Counted from the first letter of the stretch, positions 33,960 through 43,753 are shown. The stretch: DNA of 64,000 nt from Aquisalimonas sp007126095 (GCF_048323695.1 NZ_JBLWFT010000006.1:62001-126000); one strand, 5' to 3'. Notes: generated from the sequence alone by a model not told the origin. Program-made: numbers and translations.

Positions 33960-34490
33960 TCAGTGTTTAACTGGCTCGAACACGGCGTCCAGGTTCATCT
34001 GATCGCAGAAATCGAGGAATTCCTCCCGCATGACGGCGATCTGGGTGCTTCCCGGGATCTCCAGCAGCATGTTCACCGCAAACATGGGCGTTCCCGTGTG
34101 GGCCGCCGGATAGCGCGACGTGGTGAGGTCGCGGATGTTGATCCCGCGCGCGGAAAAGAACTGCGCTAGCTGGTGCACGATGCCGGGGTGGTCCATGGCG
34201 ACCACTTCGACGGCATAGGGCAGCAGATCAGCGGCTCGGGTGCGGTCCTGGGTGCGCTTCCAGTGGATGTGCAGGTCCAGCTCCTCACCGATGCCCGGAA
34301 GCGCCGTCTCGAGCTTCGCCAGGGAATCCCACCGGCCGCCGACCATCTGGATGATGGCGAATTCCCCGCCCAGGACAGTCATGCGGCTGTCCACCACATT
34401 GCAACCCGCCTCCGAAACTGCGGCCGCCAGCCTGTTAATGATGCCGGGCCGGTCTTCGCCCAGCGCCGTTATGACCAGAAAGCTGTCCAT
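33960..34490 (-). CDS. gcvR: Glycine cleavage system transcriptional repressor-like protein GcvR
   Basis: This 176-residue protein is made of two ACT domains (about 1-80 and 90-170). In E. coli GcvR binds GcvA and antagonises it to repress the glycine cleavage operon in the absence of glycine. GAGGGGG precedes the ATG at 34490. It is transcribed divergently from dapA and ahead of bcp, matching E. coli order. No gcvA is visible, so the local role is inferred. Confidence 0.88.
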   Translation of the reverse strand: MDSFLVITALGEDRPGIINRLAAAVSEAGCNVVDSRMTVLGGEFAIIQMVGGRWDSLAKLETALPGIGEELDLHIHWKRTQDRTRAADLLPYAVEVVAMDHPGIVHQLAQFFSARGINIRDLTTSRYPAAHTGTPMFAVNMLLEIPGSTQIAVMREEFLDFCDQMNLDAVFEPVKH

Positions 34491-34688
34491 CCATCCCCCT
34501 CGGTGGTGTGAGTCCGATATGCGGAACCTGTGCTGCTACCGTGTTGTCTCGCGTTCAGGAGTGTAGCGCACCGCCTTGTGGCATTGCTCCGCCAGCGCCC
34601 GCGAAAGTGTATCATGGCGGGGTCGCGGAGCCGCGTGGTTCGCGTCTTCGCGACAGGGTTCGTGAAGCGCTTCGCCGCCGGGCGTCAC

Positions 34689-34717
34689 TTGTCTGTCCGG
34701 GCGGGCGGACGTAGTAT
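34689..34717 (+). promoter_or_regulatory. Putative sigma-70 promoter of dapA-bamC
   Basis: TTGTCT (34689-34694), a 17-bp spacer containing the inverted repeat GTCCG/CGGAC, and TAGTAT (34712-34717). The predicted start is near 34724, about 25 bp before the dapA ATG. Confidence 0.6.
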
Positions 34718-34748
34718 GCAATGTCCATTTTTCCGGGGGGCGAAAGCA

Positions 34749-35624
34749 ATGTTCCGTGGCAGCATGGTCGCGATGGTGACACCGATGCACGAGGATGGCT
34801 CCGTCGACGAGGAAGGCCTCAAGCGGCTGGTGGATTTCCACGTGGACAACGGTACCGATGCCATTGTTGCTGTTGGTACCACTGGCGAAGCCGCAACGCT
34901 GGACTATGACGAGCACTGCTATGTCATGCGGCTGACCGTCGAGGCGGCGCGCAGGCGTATCGCCGTCATCGGCGGCAGTGGCGCGAACTCCACCTGGGAG
35001 GCGATCAAGCTCACGCGTTGCGCCATGGATGCGGGCTGTGATGCAGCGCTGCTGATCACACCCTATTACAACAAGCCCACCCAGGAAGGGCTTTACCAGC
35101 ACTTTCGCGCCGTCGCCGAGGCGGTGCCGATCCCGCAGATTCTCTACAACGTGCCCGGGCGCACCGCCTGCGACATGCTGCCGGAAACCGTGGAGCGGCT
35201 TGCGGACATCCCCAATATCGTCGCCGTCAAGGAAGCCCACGGGACCATCCAGCGCCCGCGGGAGATCCTTGAGCGGTGCGGTGACCGCCTGGACGTCTAC
35301 AGCGGTGATGACGGCAACGCCCGGGAGATCATTCTCGCGGGTGGCAAGGGCTGCATCTCCGTGAGCGCCAACGTGGCACCGAAGCTCATGCACGACATGT
35401 GCATGGCCGCGCTGGAAGGCGACCTGGAGCGGGCCGAAGCGCTGGATGCCCAGCTTGCCGCCCTGCACAAGGCGCTGTTCGTCGAGACCAGCCCCATTCC
35501 GGTGAAGTGGGCCGTCAGCGAGATGGGGCTCATGGGTCCAACCCTGCGGCTGCCCATGACGCCGCTTTCGGAATCCCACCACGAGACGGTGCGCCAGGCC
35601 ATGAAACTGGCGGAGGTTGTCTAA
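34749..35624 (+). CDS. dapA: 4-hydroxy-tetrahydrodipicolinate synthase DapA
   Basis: This 291-residue enzyme condenses pyruvate with aspartate semialdehyde in lysine and diaminopimelate synthesis. The Schiff-base Lys161 (Val-Lys-Glu-Ala-His), Tyr133 (Tyr-Asn-Val-Pro-Gly-Arg-Thr), Tyr107 and Thr45 (Gly-Thr-Thr-Gly-Glu) are at canonical positions. The ATG at 34749 matches the family N-terminus; the frame opens earlier but that part is non-coding. bamC follows after three bases. Confidence 0.97.
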   Translation: MFRGSMVAMVTPMHEDGSVDEEGLKRLVDFHVDNGTDAIVAVGTTGEAATLDYDEHCYVMRLTVEAARRRIAVIGGSGANSTWEAIKLTRCAMDAGCDAALLITPYYNKPTQEGLYQHFRAVAEAVPIPQILYNVPGRTACDMLPETVERLADIPNIVAVKEAHGTIQRPREILERCGDRLDVYSGDDGNAREIILAGGKGCISVSANVAPKLMHDMCMAALEGDLERAEALDAQLAALHKALFVETSPIPVKWAVSEMGLMGPTLRLPMTPLSESHHETVRQAMKLAEVV

Positions 35625-35627
35625 TCC

Positions 35628-36698
35628 ATGTTGCTGCCTGCCCGTTTTGCCGCCGTCGTTCGTCCCGCACTGGTGGCGACTCTTGCGCTGGCTCTGGCCG
35701 CCTGTGCGGGGAGGGGCGACGACGAGCCCGACCGTCAGGAACGGCTGGTTATGCCGCCGGATCTTTCCGGTGAGCGTATCGGGCAGGTGCCCGAGAGCCG
35801 CCGTGACCGGGGCGAGGCGGCCATGACTGCAGAGCAGCGCGAGGAGCAGGAGCGGGCCTCGCGCGGTGTCGCGCCGGAGCCGTTGGGGACGCGCATCCGT
35901 CAGCAGGGCGCGGAGCGTTGGCTGCAGGTGCAGGCCTCGCCGGAGCAGGTCTGGGAGGGCCTCAACCGCTGGCTTGAAGAGGAAGGTGTGCCAGTGGCGC
36001 GCAGCGAACAGGAACTGGGCGTTATCGAGACCGGCTGGATGGCGCGCCCCATGGGTCCCAGTGGCGGGGTTTTCCTGCCCCTGGAGCGCGACCCGGAAAG
36101 TGCCCCGCTGGTGGATCAGTACCTGATCCGCGTGGAAGCGGCTGAAGAGCAGGGCATGTCCGAGGTTTTCGTGGCGCATCGGCGCGTTGCCGCCGTCGAC
36201 GACGGCTGGGTGCCGCGCACGGGCGAACGTGGCCTGGAGGGCGAAGTGCTGCGCGCCTTCATGCTCCACCTCGGCGCCGACGAAGCATTCGCGGCCGAGC
36301 AGGTGGCTCAGCGCGAACAGCGGCTGACCCGGATGGATACCGATGAGGCCGGCGATCCGGTGCTCATCGTCCGCGAGGGTTACCTGCAGACGTTCCAGAG
36401 GGTGGGTCTGGCACTGGATCGCGCCGCCTTTACCGTGGAAGACCGCAATCGTGCCCAGGGTCGCTTCCTGGTGCGTTACGACCCCGCTGCCGACCAGGAC
36501 GACGACGGCCCCGGCTTCTTCTCCCGCCTGGCATTCTGGCGTGAACGCGAGCCGGAGCTGGAGCGCGGCACCTACGCCATCGTGATCGGCAGCGCCGATG
36601 ACGGGACGGCTGTCTCGGTCAGGAGCGAGGAGGGCGATCGGGTCTCCGAACGCCTGTCCGAACGGCTGCTGCTGCTGATCGACGATCAGTTGCGCTGA
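35628..36698 (+). CDS. bamC: Outer membrane assembly lipoprotein BamC (NlpB)
   Basis: This 356-residue lipoprotein of the BAM complex has a signal with lipobox Leu-Ala-Ala-Cys (Cys at about residue 26). An unstructured N-terminal segment that contacts BamD in E. coli and two helix-grip domains (about 80-210 and 245-356) follow. Similarity is modest, as usual for this fast-evolving subunit, but dapA-bamC adjacency is the classical arrangement. A strong hairpin follows the stop. Confidence 0.85.
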   Translation: MLLPARFAAVVRPALVATLALALAACAGRGDDEPDRQERLVMPPDLSGERIGQVPESRRDRGEAAMTAEQREEQERASRGVAPEPLGTRIRQQGAERWLQVQASPEQVWEGLNRWLEEEGVPVARSEQELGVIETGWMARPMGPSGGVFLPLERDPESAPLVDQYLIRVEAAEEQGMSEVFVAHRRVAAVDDGWVPRTGERGLEGEVLRAFMLHLGADEAFAAEQVAQREQRLTRMDTDEAGDPVLIVREGYLQTFQRVGLALDRAAFTVEDRNRAQGRFLVRYDPAADQDDDGPGFFSRLAFWREREPELERGTYAIVIGSADDGTAVSVRSEEGDRVSERLSERLLLLIDDQLR

Positions 36699-36704
36699 TG
36701 AGTG

Positions 36705-36737
36705 GCCCCCGGCCCACACGGTGGTCCGGCCGGGGGC
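36705..36737 (+). terminator. Hairpin between bamC and purL
   Basis: Perfect 10-bp arms GCCCCCGGCC (36705-36714) and GGCCGGGGGC (36728-36737) with a 13-base loop begin six bases after the bamC stop. No T-run follows; it lies 31 bp upstream of the purL ATG and may attenuate read-through. Confidence 0.55.
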
Positions 36738-36768
36738 AGCGCCCCACCGCCTTGTGTAACGGAACGAC

Positions 36769-39700
36769 ATGCTGCGTCTGACAGGAACTCCCGCTCTCTC
36801 CCCGTTTCGTCTCGCCAAGTTGCTGGCCGCCCTGCAGGAGCAGGTCCCCGCCGTCGACGGCCTCTCGGCGGATTTCGATCATTTCGTCCTGCTCGACCGG
36901 GATCTGACGCCGGACGAGCACGGGACGCTGCAGTCCCTGCTGCTGGAGGGGCGGGAGCCGGTGACGCGCGACGGAGGGGACGCCTTCTTCCTGGTTGTCC
37001 CGAGGCCCGGGACTATCTCGCCTTGGTCCACCAAGGCGACGGACATTGCCCACAATTGCGGGCTGGCAGCGGTGCGTCGCATCGAGCGGGGCGTGGCGTA
37101 TCGCTTGCACCGCCGTGACGGCGTGTTCAGCAGCGATGAGCGTGAGCGTCTACAGCCGCTGCTGCACGATCGCATGGTCGAGGTCGTGCTCGCCGATCCG
37201 GACGAGGCGCGCGCGCTGTTCCGGCAGCAGCCTCCCGGCCCGCTGCGTTCGGTGGACATTCTGGGCGGTGGCCGCGATGCGCTGGCGGAGGCGAACAGCG
37301 CCATGGGCTTCGCCCTCGCGGATGACGAAATCGACTACCTGGTGGAGCAGTACGTCGACCTCGGTCGCAACCCGACCGACGTGGAACTGATGATGTTCGC
37401 CCAGGCGAACTCCGAGCACTGCCGACACAAGATCTTCCGCGCCGACTGGATCATCGACGGCGAGCCCCAGCAGCGCTCGCTGTTCGACATGATCCGCAAC
37501 ACCCACGAACGCCGCCCCGAGGGGGTGCTGTCCGCGTACAGCGATAACGCCGCCGTGGCCCAGGGGCCCGAGGTCCAGCGGTTCTTTGCGGATCCCGCGG
37601 ATCACGTCTACCGTCCGCACCAGGAGCCGGTGCACCTGGTGATGAAGGTCGAGACCCACAACCATCCCACGGCGATTGCGCCGCACCCGGGGGCCGCCAC
37701 CGGCGCCGGCGGCGAAATCCGTGACGAGGGCGCGACCGGCCTCGGGGCTCGGCCGAAGGCCGGGCTGACCGGGTTCACCGTCTCCAACCTGCGCGTCCCG
37801 GATGCCGTCCGGCCCTGGGAAACCGAAGACAACGGTCGCCCCGGACGCATGGCCTCACCGCTGGACATCATGATCGAAGGCCCGGTGGGTGCGGCGTCGT
37901 ACAACAACGAATTCGGGCGTCCGAACCTGGGCGGCTACTTCCGCACCTTCGAGCAGCGCGTGCCCGGCGCCGATGGCGACGAGATCCGTGGCTACCACAA
38001 ACCGATCATGATCGCCGGCGGCATGGGGGCGATCCGCGACCCGCATGTCCACAAGAAGGATGTGGCAGCCGATGCCCGGGTCGTGGTGCTCGGCGGCCCT
38101 GCCATGCTGATCGGGCTGGGTGGCGGCGCCGCCTCGTCCGTGAGCAGCGGAGCCAGCGACGAGGAACTGGATTTCGCGTCGGTTCAGCGCAGCAATCCGG
38201 AGATGCAGCGCCGGGCCCAGCAGGTCATCGACGCATGCTGGGCGCTGGGTGACGACAGCCCCGTGCTGTCCATCCACGATGTGGGCGCGGGCGGGTTGTC
38301 CAACGCCGTGCCGGAGATCCTCGATGACAGCGAACGGGGCGGTCACCTGGAGCTGCGGGACGTTCCCAGCGATGATCCCGGCATGTCGCCCATGGAGATC
38401 TGGAGCAACGAGGCGCAGGAGCGCTACGTGCTCGCCATCGGTGCCGAGGCCGAAGCGGCGTTCCGCCGGATCTGTGAACGGGAACGCTGCCCCTTCGCCA
38501 TCATCGGGACCGCCACCGCCGACCGGCAGCTGCTGCTCACCGACCGTACCCTGGGTAACGATGCCGTCCACATCCCCATGGATCTGCTGTTCGGCAAACC
38601 GCCGAAGATGCAGCGGGATGTCACCCGCGCCGAGCCGCCGCGGCAGCCCCTCGGGCTGGAGCACGTCGCCATCGACGATGCCGCGGAGCGTGTCCTGCGA
38701 CTGCCCGGCGTGGCGGCCAAGCACTTCCTGATTACCATTGGCGATCGCACCGTCACCGGGCTTGTCGCCCGGGACCAGATGGTGGGGCGGTGGCAGACGC
38801 CGGTTGCGGACGTGGCGGTCACCCTGGATGACTACACCGGCCACACCGGGGAAGCCATGGCCATGGGCGAGCGCTCTCCGGCAGCCTTGCTGGACGCGCC
38901 GGCATCCGGCCGCATGGCGGTGACGGAGGCGCTGACCAATCTCGCCGCCGCGGATGTGGGGGCGCTCGACCGCGTCAACCTGTCCGCCAACTGGATGGCT
39001 CCGGCCGGCCACCCCGGCGAGGACGCCCGCCTGTACGACACGGTCCGTGCCGTGGGCATGGAGCTGTGCCCGGCGCTGGGCATCGCGATCCCGGTTGGCA
39101 AGGACTCACTGTCCATGAAAACGGTCTGGGACGATCAGGGCGAGACCCGCGCCGTGACGTCGCCGCTGTCGCTGGTGGTGTCCGCCTTTGCCACCGTGGA
39201 TGATGCCCGCCGCACGCTGACGCCGGAGCTGCGCGGCAATGCCGGCGACACGCGGCTGCTGCTGGTGGACCTTGGCCGCGGGCGCAACCGCCTGGGTGCG
39301 TCGGCGCTGGCGCAGGTGTACAGCCGCCTTGGCGATGCACCGGCGGACCTGGATCGGCCGGAGGACCTGCGAGCGTTTTTCAACACCGTGCAGGCGCTGA
39401 ACCGGGAAGGCCTGTTGCTCGCGTACCACGACCGTAGCGACGGTGGGTTGTTTGCGACCCTCGCGGAGATGGTGTTTGCAGCCCATATCGGCGTCACTGT
39501 CGATCTTGCATCCGTCGGAACTGCGCCGGTGTCGGCACTGTTCGCCGAGGAACCCGGCGCCGTGGTGCAGGTGGGCCGCGACGCGGTGGACACGGTGATG
39601 GAGCGGTTCGCCGAGGCCGGACTGGCGGGCTGCGTCCATGTGATCGGCGCGCCCAATGACGACGACCGCCTGGTGGTGCGGGACGGGGATGCCGCCGTGC

Positions 39701-40668
39701 TCGACCGGTCGCGTGTCGAGCTACAGCGCATCTGGCAGGAGACCAGCTGGCAGATCCAGCAGTTGCGTGACAACCCGGACTGCGCTGACGAGGAATACGA
39801 CAGCCTCCTGAATACTGACGACATGGGGCTCCATGCCGCCCTCAGCTTCGACCCCGCCGACGATGTCGCCGCGCCGATGGTCGGTACCGGTGGCGCGCCC
39901 CGTGTCGCCATACTGCGGGAGCAGGGTGTCAACGGGCACGTGGAGATGGCCGCGGCGTTCCGCCTGGCGGGGTTCGAGGCGGTGGACGTGCACATGACCG
40001 ACCTCCTCGAACGGCGTGCCGATCTCTCCGCTTTCCAGGGACTGGTGGCCTGCGGCGGGTTCTCTTACGGCGACGTGCTCGGCGCCGGCGGTGGCTGGGC
40101 CAGGACGATTCTCTTCAATGACCTGCTGCGAGACCAGTTCGGCCGTTTCTTCCAGCGCGAGGATGCGTTCGCCCTGGGTGTGTGCAACGGTTGCCAGATG
40201 CTGTCGACGCTGCGGGAACTGATTCCCGGAGCCGAGCTGTGGCCACGGTTCGTGCGTAACCGTTCGGAACAGTTCGAAGCACGGCTGTCGCAGGTCGAGG
40301 TGGTGGAGTCGCCGTCGCTGTTTCTCCGGGGGATGGAGGGCTCGCGCATGCCCATCGCGGTGGCGCACGGCGAAGGGCGACTGGAGTGCCCCGAGGAGAG
40401 CGGCCCGCGCAAGCTCGCATCGGCCGGGCTGGTGAGTCTGCGGTACGTGGATGGCCGGGGGCAGCCCGCAGCGCATTACCCCGCCAATCCCAACGGTTCA
40501 CCGGATGGCATCACCGGCCTCACCACACTGGATGGTCGCGTGACCATCATGATGCCTCACCCCGAGCGGGTCTTCCGCACGGTACAGAACAGCTGGCATC
40601 CTCAGGAGTGGGGCGAATACGGCCCCTGGATGCGCATGTTCCGCAACGCGCGCCGCTGGATCCAGTAG
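36769..40668 (+). CDS. purL: Phosphoribosylformylglycinamidine synthase PurL (single-chain)
   Basis: This 1299-residue large-type PurL makes FGAM from FGAR, glutamine and ATP in purine synthesis. The domains in order are an N-terminal PurS-like domain (1-150), a linker, two AIR-synthase-like halves (about 200-1030) with Asn-Ser-Glu-His-Cys-Arg-His-Lys and the Glu-Thr-His-Asn-His-Pro-Thr-Ala-Ile motif, and a C-terminal glutaminase (about 1045-1299) with catalytic Cys1139 (Gly-Val-Cys-Asn-Gly-Cys-Gln). Length equals the enterobacterial enzyme. It stands alone; in E. coli glrK-qseG-glrR lie near purL, whereas here they are about 25 kb away. Confidence 0.98.
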   Translation: MLRLTGTPALSPFRLAKLLAALQEQVPAVDGLSADFDHFVLLDRDLTPDEHGTLQSLLLEGREPVTRDGGDAFFLVVPRPGTISPWSTKATDIAHNCGLAAVRRIERGVAYRLHRRDGVFSSDERERLQPLLHDRMVEVVLADPDEARALFRQQPPGPLRSVDILGGGRDALAEANSAMGFALADDEIDYLVEQYVDLGRNPTDVELMMFAQANSEHCRHKIFRADWIIDGEPQQRSLFDMIRNTHERRPEGVLSAYSDNAAVAQGPEVQRFFADPADHVYRPHQEPVHLVMKVETHNHPTAIAPHPGAATGAGGEIRDEGATGLGARPKAGLTGFTVSNLRVPDAVRPWETEDNGRPGRMASPLDIMIEGPVGAASYNNEFGRPNLGGYFRTFEQRVPGADGDEIRGYHKPIMIAGGMGAIRDPHVHKKDVAADARVVVLGGPAMLIGLGGGAASSVSSGASDEELDFASVQRSNPEMQRRAQQVIDACWALGDDSPVLSIHDVGAGGLSNAVPEILDDSERGGHLELRDVPSDDPGMSPMEIWSNEAQERYVLAIGAEAEAAFRRICERERCPFAIIGTATADRQLLLTDRTLGNDAVHIPMDLLFGKPPKMQRDVTRAEPPRQPLGLEHVAIDDAAERVLRLPGVAAKHFLITIGDRTVTGLVARDQMVGRWQTPVADVAVTLDDYTGHTGEAMAMGERSPAALLDAPASGRMAVTEALTNLAAADVGALDRVNLSANWMAPAGHPGEDARLYDTVRAVGMELCPALGIAIPVGKDSLSMKTVWDDQGETRAVTSPLSLVVSAFATVDDARRTLTPELRGNAGDTRLLLVDLGRGRNRLGASALAQVYSRLGDAPADLDRPEDLRAFFNTVQALNREGLLLAYHDRSDGGLFATLAEMVFAAHIGVTVDLASVGTAPVSALFAEEPGAVVQVGRDAVDTVMERFAEAGLAGCVHVIGAPNDDDRLVVRDGDAAVLDRSRVELQRIWQETSWQIQQLRDNPDCADEEYDSLLNTDDMGLHAALSFDPADDVAAPMVGTGGAPRVAILREQGVNGHVEMAAAFRLAGFEAVDVHMTDLLERRADLSAFQGLVACGGFSYGDVLGAGGGWARTILFNDLLRDQFGRFFQREDAFALGVCNGCQMLSTLRELIPGAELWPRFVRNRSEQFEARLSQVEVVESPSLFLRGMEGSRMPIAVAHGEGRLECPEESGPRKLASAGLVSLRYVDGRGQPAAHYPANPNGSPDGITGLTTLDGRVTIMMPHPERVFRTVQNSWHPQEWGEYGPWMRMFRNARRWIQ

Positions 40669-40711
40669 CTGCGCCGCGGACCGACAACAAGACAATGAGA
40701 GGGAGACTGCC

Positions 40712-42256
40712 ATGCCTTACGCCGTGGACTGGCTGGATCGCCGTGCCCGGTTGAGCCCGGAGGCGACCGCCCTGGTGGATGCCGCCAGCGGGAAACGGAT
40801 CAGCTATGCCGAGTGGAATGCAGCCGCCAACCGCACCGCCCACTACCTTGGCAATCGGCTCGGTGTCGCAAAGGGGGATCGGGTCGCCGTGCTTGCGGGC
40901 AACTCGGTGGCGTATCTGGACGTCTGGTTCGCCTGCAGCAAGACGGGCGCCATTCTGCAGAACCTCAACTGGCGGCTGGCGGAAGCGGAGCTGGCTCAGC
41001 TCATCCAGGATGCGGCGCCCACCGTGCTCTTCTACGGCGCCGATTTCGTTGACGCCGTCACCCGCCTGCGCGACACCCCCGGGGTGGAATCCATCAGGCA
41101 CTGGGTCGCACTTGACGGCGACAAGGTGACAGGTGACCCGTGTATCACCCAGCGCGATTCGGAGCCCGCCGACACCCCGGCGCTGCCGCCGCTCACCCAT
41201 GATGATCCCTGGGTCATCTGCTACACCGGCGGGACCACGGGGTTGCCCAAGGGCGCCATACTCACCCACGGCAACATCGCCTGGAATGCGATCAATACCC
41301 AGGCGAGCTGGGGGATCGGCGCCGATGATACCGCCATTCTCAACGCGCCGCTGTTCCACACGGGGGCGCTGAACGTATTCACCGCACCGCTGGTCCATGC
41401 CGGCGGCTGCAGCGTGGTCTGTTCCGGGTTCGACGCCAATCAGGTCTTCGACCTGATCGAGGGTGGCGACGTCAGCCTGTTCTTCGGTGTGCCGACAATG
41501 TTCTCCCTGCTGCAGGAGCACCCTCGCTGGGAAACGGCCGACTTCTCGCCGCTGAAGCTGGTGATCAGCGGTGGTGCGCCGTGCCCCATGCCGGTGTTTG
41601 AGCGGTTCTGGGATCGTGGCGTCGATTTCAAGACGGGGTACGGGCTGACTGAGGCGGGTCCCAACACCTTCTGGCTGCCGCCGGAGCAGGTGCGGGAGAA
41701 ACCCGGAGCGGTGGGATATCCGCTGTTCCATGTGGAGGTCAAGCTGCAGGACAGCCAGACGGGCGCAACGGTCACCCGGCCGGGTGTTACTGGGGAGTTG
41801 CTCATCCGCGGCCCGCACCGCACGCCGGGGTACTGGAACCGGCCCGATGCCACTGCGGAGGCCATCGACCCGGATGGCTGGCTCCATACCGGCGATCTGG
41901 CGCGCTTCGACGCCGACGGCGCCTACACCATTGTCGGCCGGCTCAAGGACATGTTCATCTCCGGTGGCGAGAACGTCTACCCGGCGGAGATCGAAAACGT
42001 GCTTCACGCCCATCCCGAGGTCGCTGATGCCGCCGTCTTCGGCGTGTCCGACCGGACCTGGGGGGAAGTGGGCTGTGCGGTGATCGTGCCCGTGGCCGGG
42101 GCGACCCTGCAGGCGCGCACCCTGCGGCCCTGGCTCAAGGAGCGTCTGGCGCGCTACAAGGTCCCGCGCCGAATCGAGTTTGTCGACGCCCTGCCTACCA
42201 CCGGCGCCGGCAAGATCGACAAACGCACCCTCCAGGAGCGCTTCGAGGACGAGTAA
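40712..42256 (+). CDS. AMP-forming acyl-CoA synthetase (fatty-acyl or aryl type)
   Basis: This 514-residue adenylating enzyme has Tyr-Thr-Gly-Gly-Thr-Thr-Gly-Leu-Pro-Lys-Gly, Gly-Tyr-Gly-Leu-Thr-Glu-Ala-Gly, Gly-Trp-Leu-His-Thr-Gly-Asp and Gly-Arg-Leu-Lys-Asp-Met-Phe-Ile-Ser-Gly-Gly-Glu-Asn-Val-Tyr-Pro, with the catalytic Lys in Gly-Ala-Gly-Lys-Ile. It is shorter and clearly distinct from fadD and resembles medium-chain or FadK/DitJ-like synthetases. The substrate cannot be assigned. GAGGGAGA precedes the ATG. Confidence 0.85.
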   Translation: MPYAVDWLDRRARLSPEATALVDAASGKRISYAEWNAAANRTAHYLGNRLGVAKGDRVAVLAGNSVAYLDVWFACSKTGAILQNLNWRLAEAELAQLIQDAAPTVLFYGADFVDAVTRLRDTPGVESIRHWVALDGDKVTGDPCITQRDSEPADTPALPPLTHDDPWVICYTGGTTGLPKGAILTHGNIAWNAINTQASWGIGADDTAILNAPLFHTGALNVFTAPLVHAGGCSVVCSGFDANQVFDLIEGGDVSLFFGVPTMFSLLQEHPRWETADFSPLKLVISGGAPCPMPVFERFWDRGVDFKTGYGLTEAGPNTFWLPPEQVREKPGAVGYPLFHVEVKLQDSQTGATVTRPGVTGELLIRGPHRTPGYWNRPDATAEAIDPDGWLHTGDLARFDADGAYTIVGRLKDMFISGGENVYPAEIENVLHAHPEVADAAVFGVSDRTWGEVGCAVIVPVAGATLQARTLRPWLKERLARYKVPRRIEFVDALPTTGAGKIDKRTLQERFEDE

Positions 42257-42286
42257 TACCCGCCCTGGCCGCCGACCGTCGCGTAG

Positions 42287-42306
42287 GGTGGACCTTCAGG
42301 TCCACC
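42287..42306. repeat. REP-like palindrome between convergent genes
   Basis: GGTGGACCT-TC-AGGTCCACC is a perfect 9-bp inverted repeat preceded by GTAG, lying between the acyl-CoA synthetase and DUF815 stop codons. The form GTAGGGTGG...CCACC resembles a dispersed palindrome I recall from many gammaproteobacterial genomes. Only one copy was noticed here. Confidence 0.5.
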
Positions 42307-42320
42307 AAACCGACTTTGGG

Positions 42321-43187
42321 TCACTCCCCCAGCCCCCGTCGCCCGGCCCAGTCCCGGGCGAACTGCCACGCCACGCGACCGCTGCGCGAGCCCCGCTCCA
42401 GGGCAAAGCGCAGCGCATCCTCGCGCACCGCGTCCAGCCCGTCGTCGATACCGAAGCGCTGCAGCCAGCCCTGCACGATCTCCAGGTACGCCTCCTGGCT
42501 GAACGGGTGGAAGGACACCCACAGCCCGAATCGCTCCGACAGGGAAATCTTCTCTTCCACTGCCTCGCCGTGATGGATCTCGCCGTCGACGTTGCGCGCC
42601 TCCTCGTTCTCCGCCATGTACTCGGGCACCAGGTGGCGGCGGTTGGAAGTGGCGTAGATGAGGAGGTTCTCGGGGGCGGCGCTCACCGATCCGTCCAGCA
42701 TGGCCTTGAGCGCCTTGTAGCCGGGGTCGTCGCCCTCGAAGGAGAGGTCGTCGCAGAACACCACGAAGCGCTCCCCGCGCCCGCGCACCAGCCTGGCCAC
42801 GTCGGACAGGTCCACAAGCTCGCTCTTGTCCATCTCGATCAGGCGCAGCCCGGCGCCGGCGTGCGCGTGCAGCAATGCCTTCACCAGGGACGACTTGCCC
42901 GTGCCGCGAGCCCCCCAAAGCAGCGCGTTGTTCGCGGGCAGTCCGCGGACGAACTGGCGGGTGTTGCGATCCAGCAGCGCCTTCTGCCGCCCCACGTTGT
43001 GCAGCGCCTCCAGGGCCACCGCATGCGGGTCCGGCACCGCCTCCAGAAAGCCCGCTCCAAGCCGCCGCCGCCAACGGAACGCAGTGCTGGCCGCCCAGTC
43101 CGGCGCGGCGCTGGCGGGCGGCAGCAGGGGCTCCACGCGCTCCAGAAGTTGTTCGGCGCGTTGCAGAAAGGCTTCGAGCTGATCCAT
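42321..43187 (-). CDS. DUF815 AAA-type ATPase
   Basis: This 288-residue protein has Walker A Gly-Ala-Arg-Gly-Thr-Gly-Lys-Ser near 91-98, a Walker B-like Phe-Cys-Asp-Asp-Leu-Ser-Phe, an Ala-Thr-Ser-Asn-Arg-Arg-His sensor and a distinctive Leu-Ser-Glu-Arg-Phe-Gly-Leu-Trp. These are hallmarks of DUF815, a widespread ATPase family without an assigned function. It follows a DUF2058 gene by eight bases and is likely co-transcribed with it. Confidence 0.88.
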   Translation of the reverse strand: MDQLEAFLQRAEQLLERVEPLLPPASAAPDWAASTAFRWRRRLGAGFLEAVPDPHAVALEALHNVGRQKALLDRNTRQFVRGLPANNALLWGARGTGKSSLVKALLHAHAGAGLRLIEMDKSELVDLSDVARLVRGRGERFVVFCDDLSFEGDDPGYKALKAMLDGSVSAAPENLLIYATSNRRHLVPEYMAENEEARNVDGEIHHGEAVEEKISLSERFGLWVSFHPFSQEAYLEIVQGWLQRFGIDDGLDAVREDALRFALERGSRSGRVAWQFARDWAGRRGLGE

Positions 43188-43195
43188 CGCGTTGG

Positions 43196-43753
43196 TTACC
43201 AGTCCAGATCGTCCGGAATGGGGAACTCCCGGTAGAGGTCGTCGTCCTCGCTGCTGAGGTCTTCGGCGGTGACCATGGCAACGAACATGGTCGCGTCGCG
43301 TTCATGCAGCCGCGGCACCACGTCGGACGGCACCACGTGGAAACGCCCCTTGCGCTCGACGATCGCCAGCTCGCCTCGGCTCAGCCGTTTCTGTTGCTCG
43401 GCTGTGACCTCCAGCTTGCGTACCTTGCCGTCCCGGGTGAAATGAAACGGAACGCTGCCGTCCCGGGTAGAGAGGGCGTGCTCCCGGAGCAGATCCTCGA
43501 TCTGGGCAGCCGCAGACTTCTGCTTCTTCTGCTGTTCCCGCTGCTGGTTCAGTGCGCGGTCGCGCTCGGCCTTCTCGGCGCGCGCCTGCTGGACCTGCGT
43601 CTGGCGCGCGGCCGCGTCGGGGTCCGGTGACTGCCCCTTGCGCCCGCCCTTGCTCTTCTTGCGCTGGGCGCGCTTTTCCTTGTCCGCCTGTCGGGCCTGC
43701 TTCTCGTCCACCAGCCCGGTTTTCATCAGTTGATCGCGTAGTGAGTTGCTCAT
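43196..43753 (-). CDS. DUF2058 family protein (YaiL-like)
   Basis: This 185-residue protein has a strongly basic and Gln/Ala-rich helical N-terminal half (about 20-85, many Lys/Arg) and a compact C-terminal domain typical of DUF2058. E. coli YaiL belongs here and is described as nucleoprotein- or polysome-associated. The very high Lys/Arg content suggests nucleic acid binding. Function is otherwise unknown. Confidence 0.85.
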   Translation of the reverse strand: MSNSLRDQLMKTGLVDEKQARQADKEKRAQRKKSKGGRKGQSPDPDAAARQTQVQQARAEKAERDRALNQQREQQKKQKSAAAQIEDLLREHALSTRDGSVPFHFTRDGKVRKLEVTAEQQKRLSRGELAIVERKGRFHVVPSDVVPRLHERDATMFVAMVTAEDLSSEDDDLYREFPIPDDLDW

